From Pseudarthrobacter enclensis (GTDB lineage: Bacteria; Actinomycetota; Actinomycetes; Actinomycetales; Micrococcaceae), in contig NZ_JAUSRE010000007.1 in the NCBI RefSeq assembly GCF_030811655.1, positions 124,001-188,000 on the forward strand: a stretch of 64,000 nt of DNA, in the 5' to 3' direction. The notes under the pieces are model-generated. The model was given only the letters and a program-made list of their open reading frames with translations, was not told where the DNA came from and ran no database searches. Every line of letters starts with the position of its first letter. Positions within the stretch are counted from its first letter, which is position 1. Positions 60,831 to 64,000 of this stretch are shown here, piece after piece. The position numbers and the translations under genes were made by a program.

Positions 60831-61100
60831 GTCTGCGTGACCACCCGGCAAGGAGCCTCGGCTGGGGCCCGCTCCGTCTGCGTAGCGCCAGTGACCATCG
60901 GCGCGTGGGCCATGGTCGCTGCAGGTGCCGTCGTGACAAGGAACGTGCCTGATTTTGCCCTCGTTGCAGGGGTGCCGGCCCGCCGGATCGGCTGGGTCGG
61001 CAAAGCGGGGCGGTCCCTCCAGGAGGAGTGCGGACACTGGGTTTGCCCCGTCCTCGGGGAGGTCTACATCGAAAACGAAGGGAAGCTGCGCGCAGTATGA
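60831..61100 (+). pseudogene. truncated hexapeptide N-acetyltransferase (C-terminal remnant)
   Basis: The frame encodes the last ~88 residues of a left-handed beta-helix acyltransferase of the WbpD/WlbB type: RQGASAGARSVC, APVTIGAWAMVAAGAVVTRNV and DFALVAGVPARRIGWVGKAG, then the usual ending WVCPVLGEVYIENEGKL. Full members are about 200 residues; the N-terminal two thirds, including most hexapeptide turns, are absent and a TAG precedes in frame. A GTG at 60837 could still be translated. It lies directly before glf, so loss or shortening of a surface-sugar gene is likely. Confidence 0.7.

Positions 61101-64000
<2,900 letters not shown>

Overview
The window looks like the chromosome of a high-GC actinobacterium of the family Micrococcaceae, most likely Arthrobacter or a close relative. 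The reasons are the strong GC bias, frequent GTG and TTG starts, leaderless promoters, WhiB1, MtrAB-LpqB, SecA1 with the Rv3235-like gene, PdtaS, and Glf/GlfT2. No IS element, prophage, CRISPR array or rRNA was seen. Genes are dense and mostly ordinary chromosomal genes, and both window ends cut through genes (UPF0182 at the left, a GlfT2-like glycosyltransferase at the right).

Layout. 1-2.9 kb: end of UPF0182, two identical initiator tRNAs each with its own terminator, and a cytochrome b561-like protein. 2.9-9.4 kb: photolyase, then an envelope-stress pair (PspA and a secreted TPM-domain protein) and a membrane-anchored HtrA-type protease. 9.5-13.7 kb: etfB-etfA-PIG-L deacetylase operon, then sigK-rskA in the opposite direction, preceded by a sequence resembling the mycobacterial SigK promoter. 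13.9-17.5 kb: TrmL, a J-domain protein, a lipoprotein, and a divergent DoxX / HTH-regulator pair. 17.5-27.5 kb: cysteine desulfurase, mnmA, a complete peptide ABC transporter (binding protein, two permeases, fused ATPase), chorismate mutase and a methionine-synthase-like protein. Parts of this order (etfBA, iscS, mnmA, methionine-synthase-like) recall mycobacteria.

27.5-34 kb: a minus-strand run with a tightly overlapping operon (membrane protein, DUF4129, DUF4350, MoxR, DUF58) and a DUF4166 gene. 34-44.4 kb: mtrA-mtrB-lpqB, comF (with a possible 19-codon upstream ORF), hpf, an AlkX/YcaQ-like glycosylase and secA. 44.5-49 kb: Rv3235-like, LysM, an unknown 186-aa protein, a small HTH protein, and SAF (CpaB/RcpC-like) and CpaE-like genes without other pilus genes. 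49-56.5 kb: giant NAD-glutamate dehydrogenase, PdtaS kinase, WhiB1 (with a CRP-like site) and a small membrane protein. 56.5-64 kb: an orphan FHA-FtsK/EssC-like ATPase, a truncated hexapeptide acetyltransferase, and galactofuranose genes glf and glfT2-like.

The most interesting signals are regulatory: SigK-type and CRP-type sites, leaderless starts with a fixed six-base gap after the -10 box, an internal terminator in the ABC operon, an upstream ORF ending on the comF start, and a paired operator between doxX and a cysteine-rich regulator next to a cysteine desulfurase. All assignments come from reading the sequence; no database search was run.
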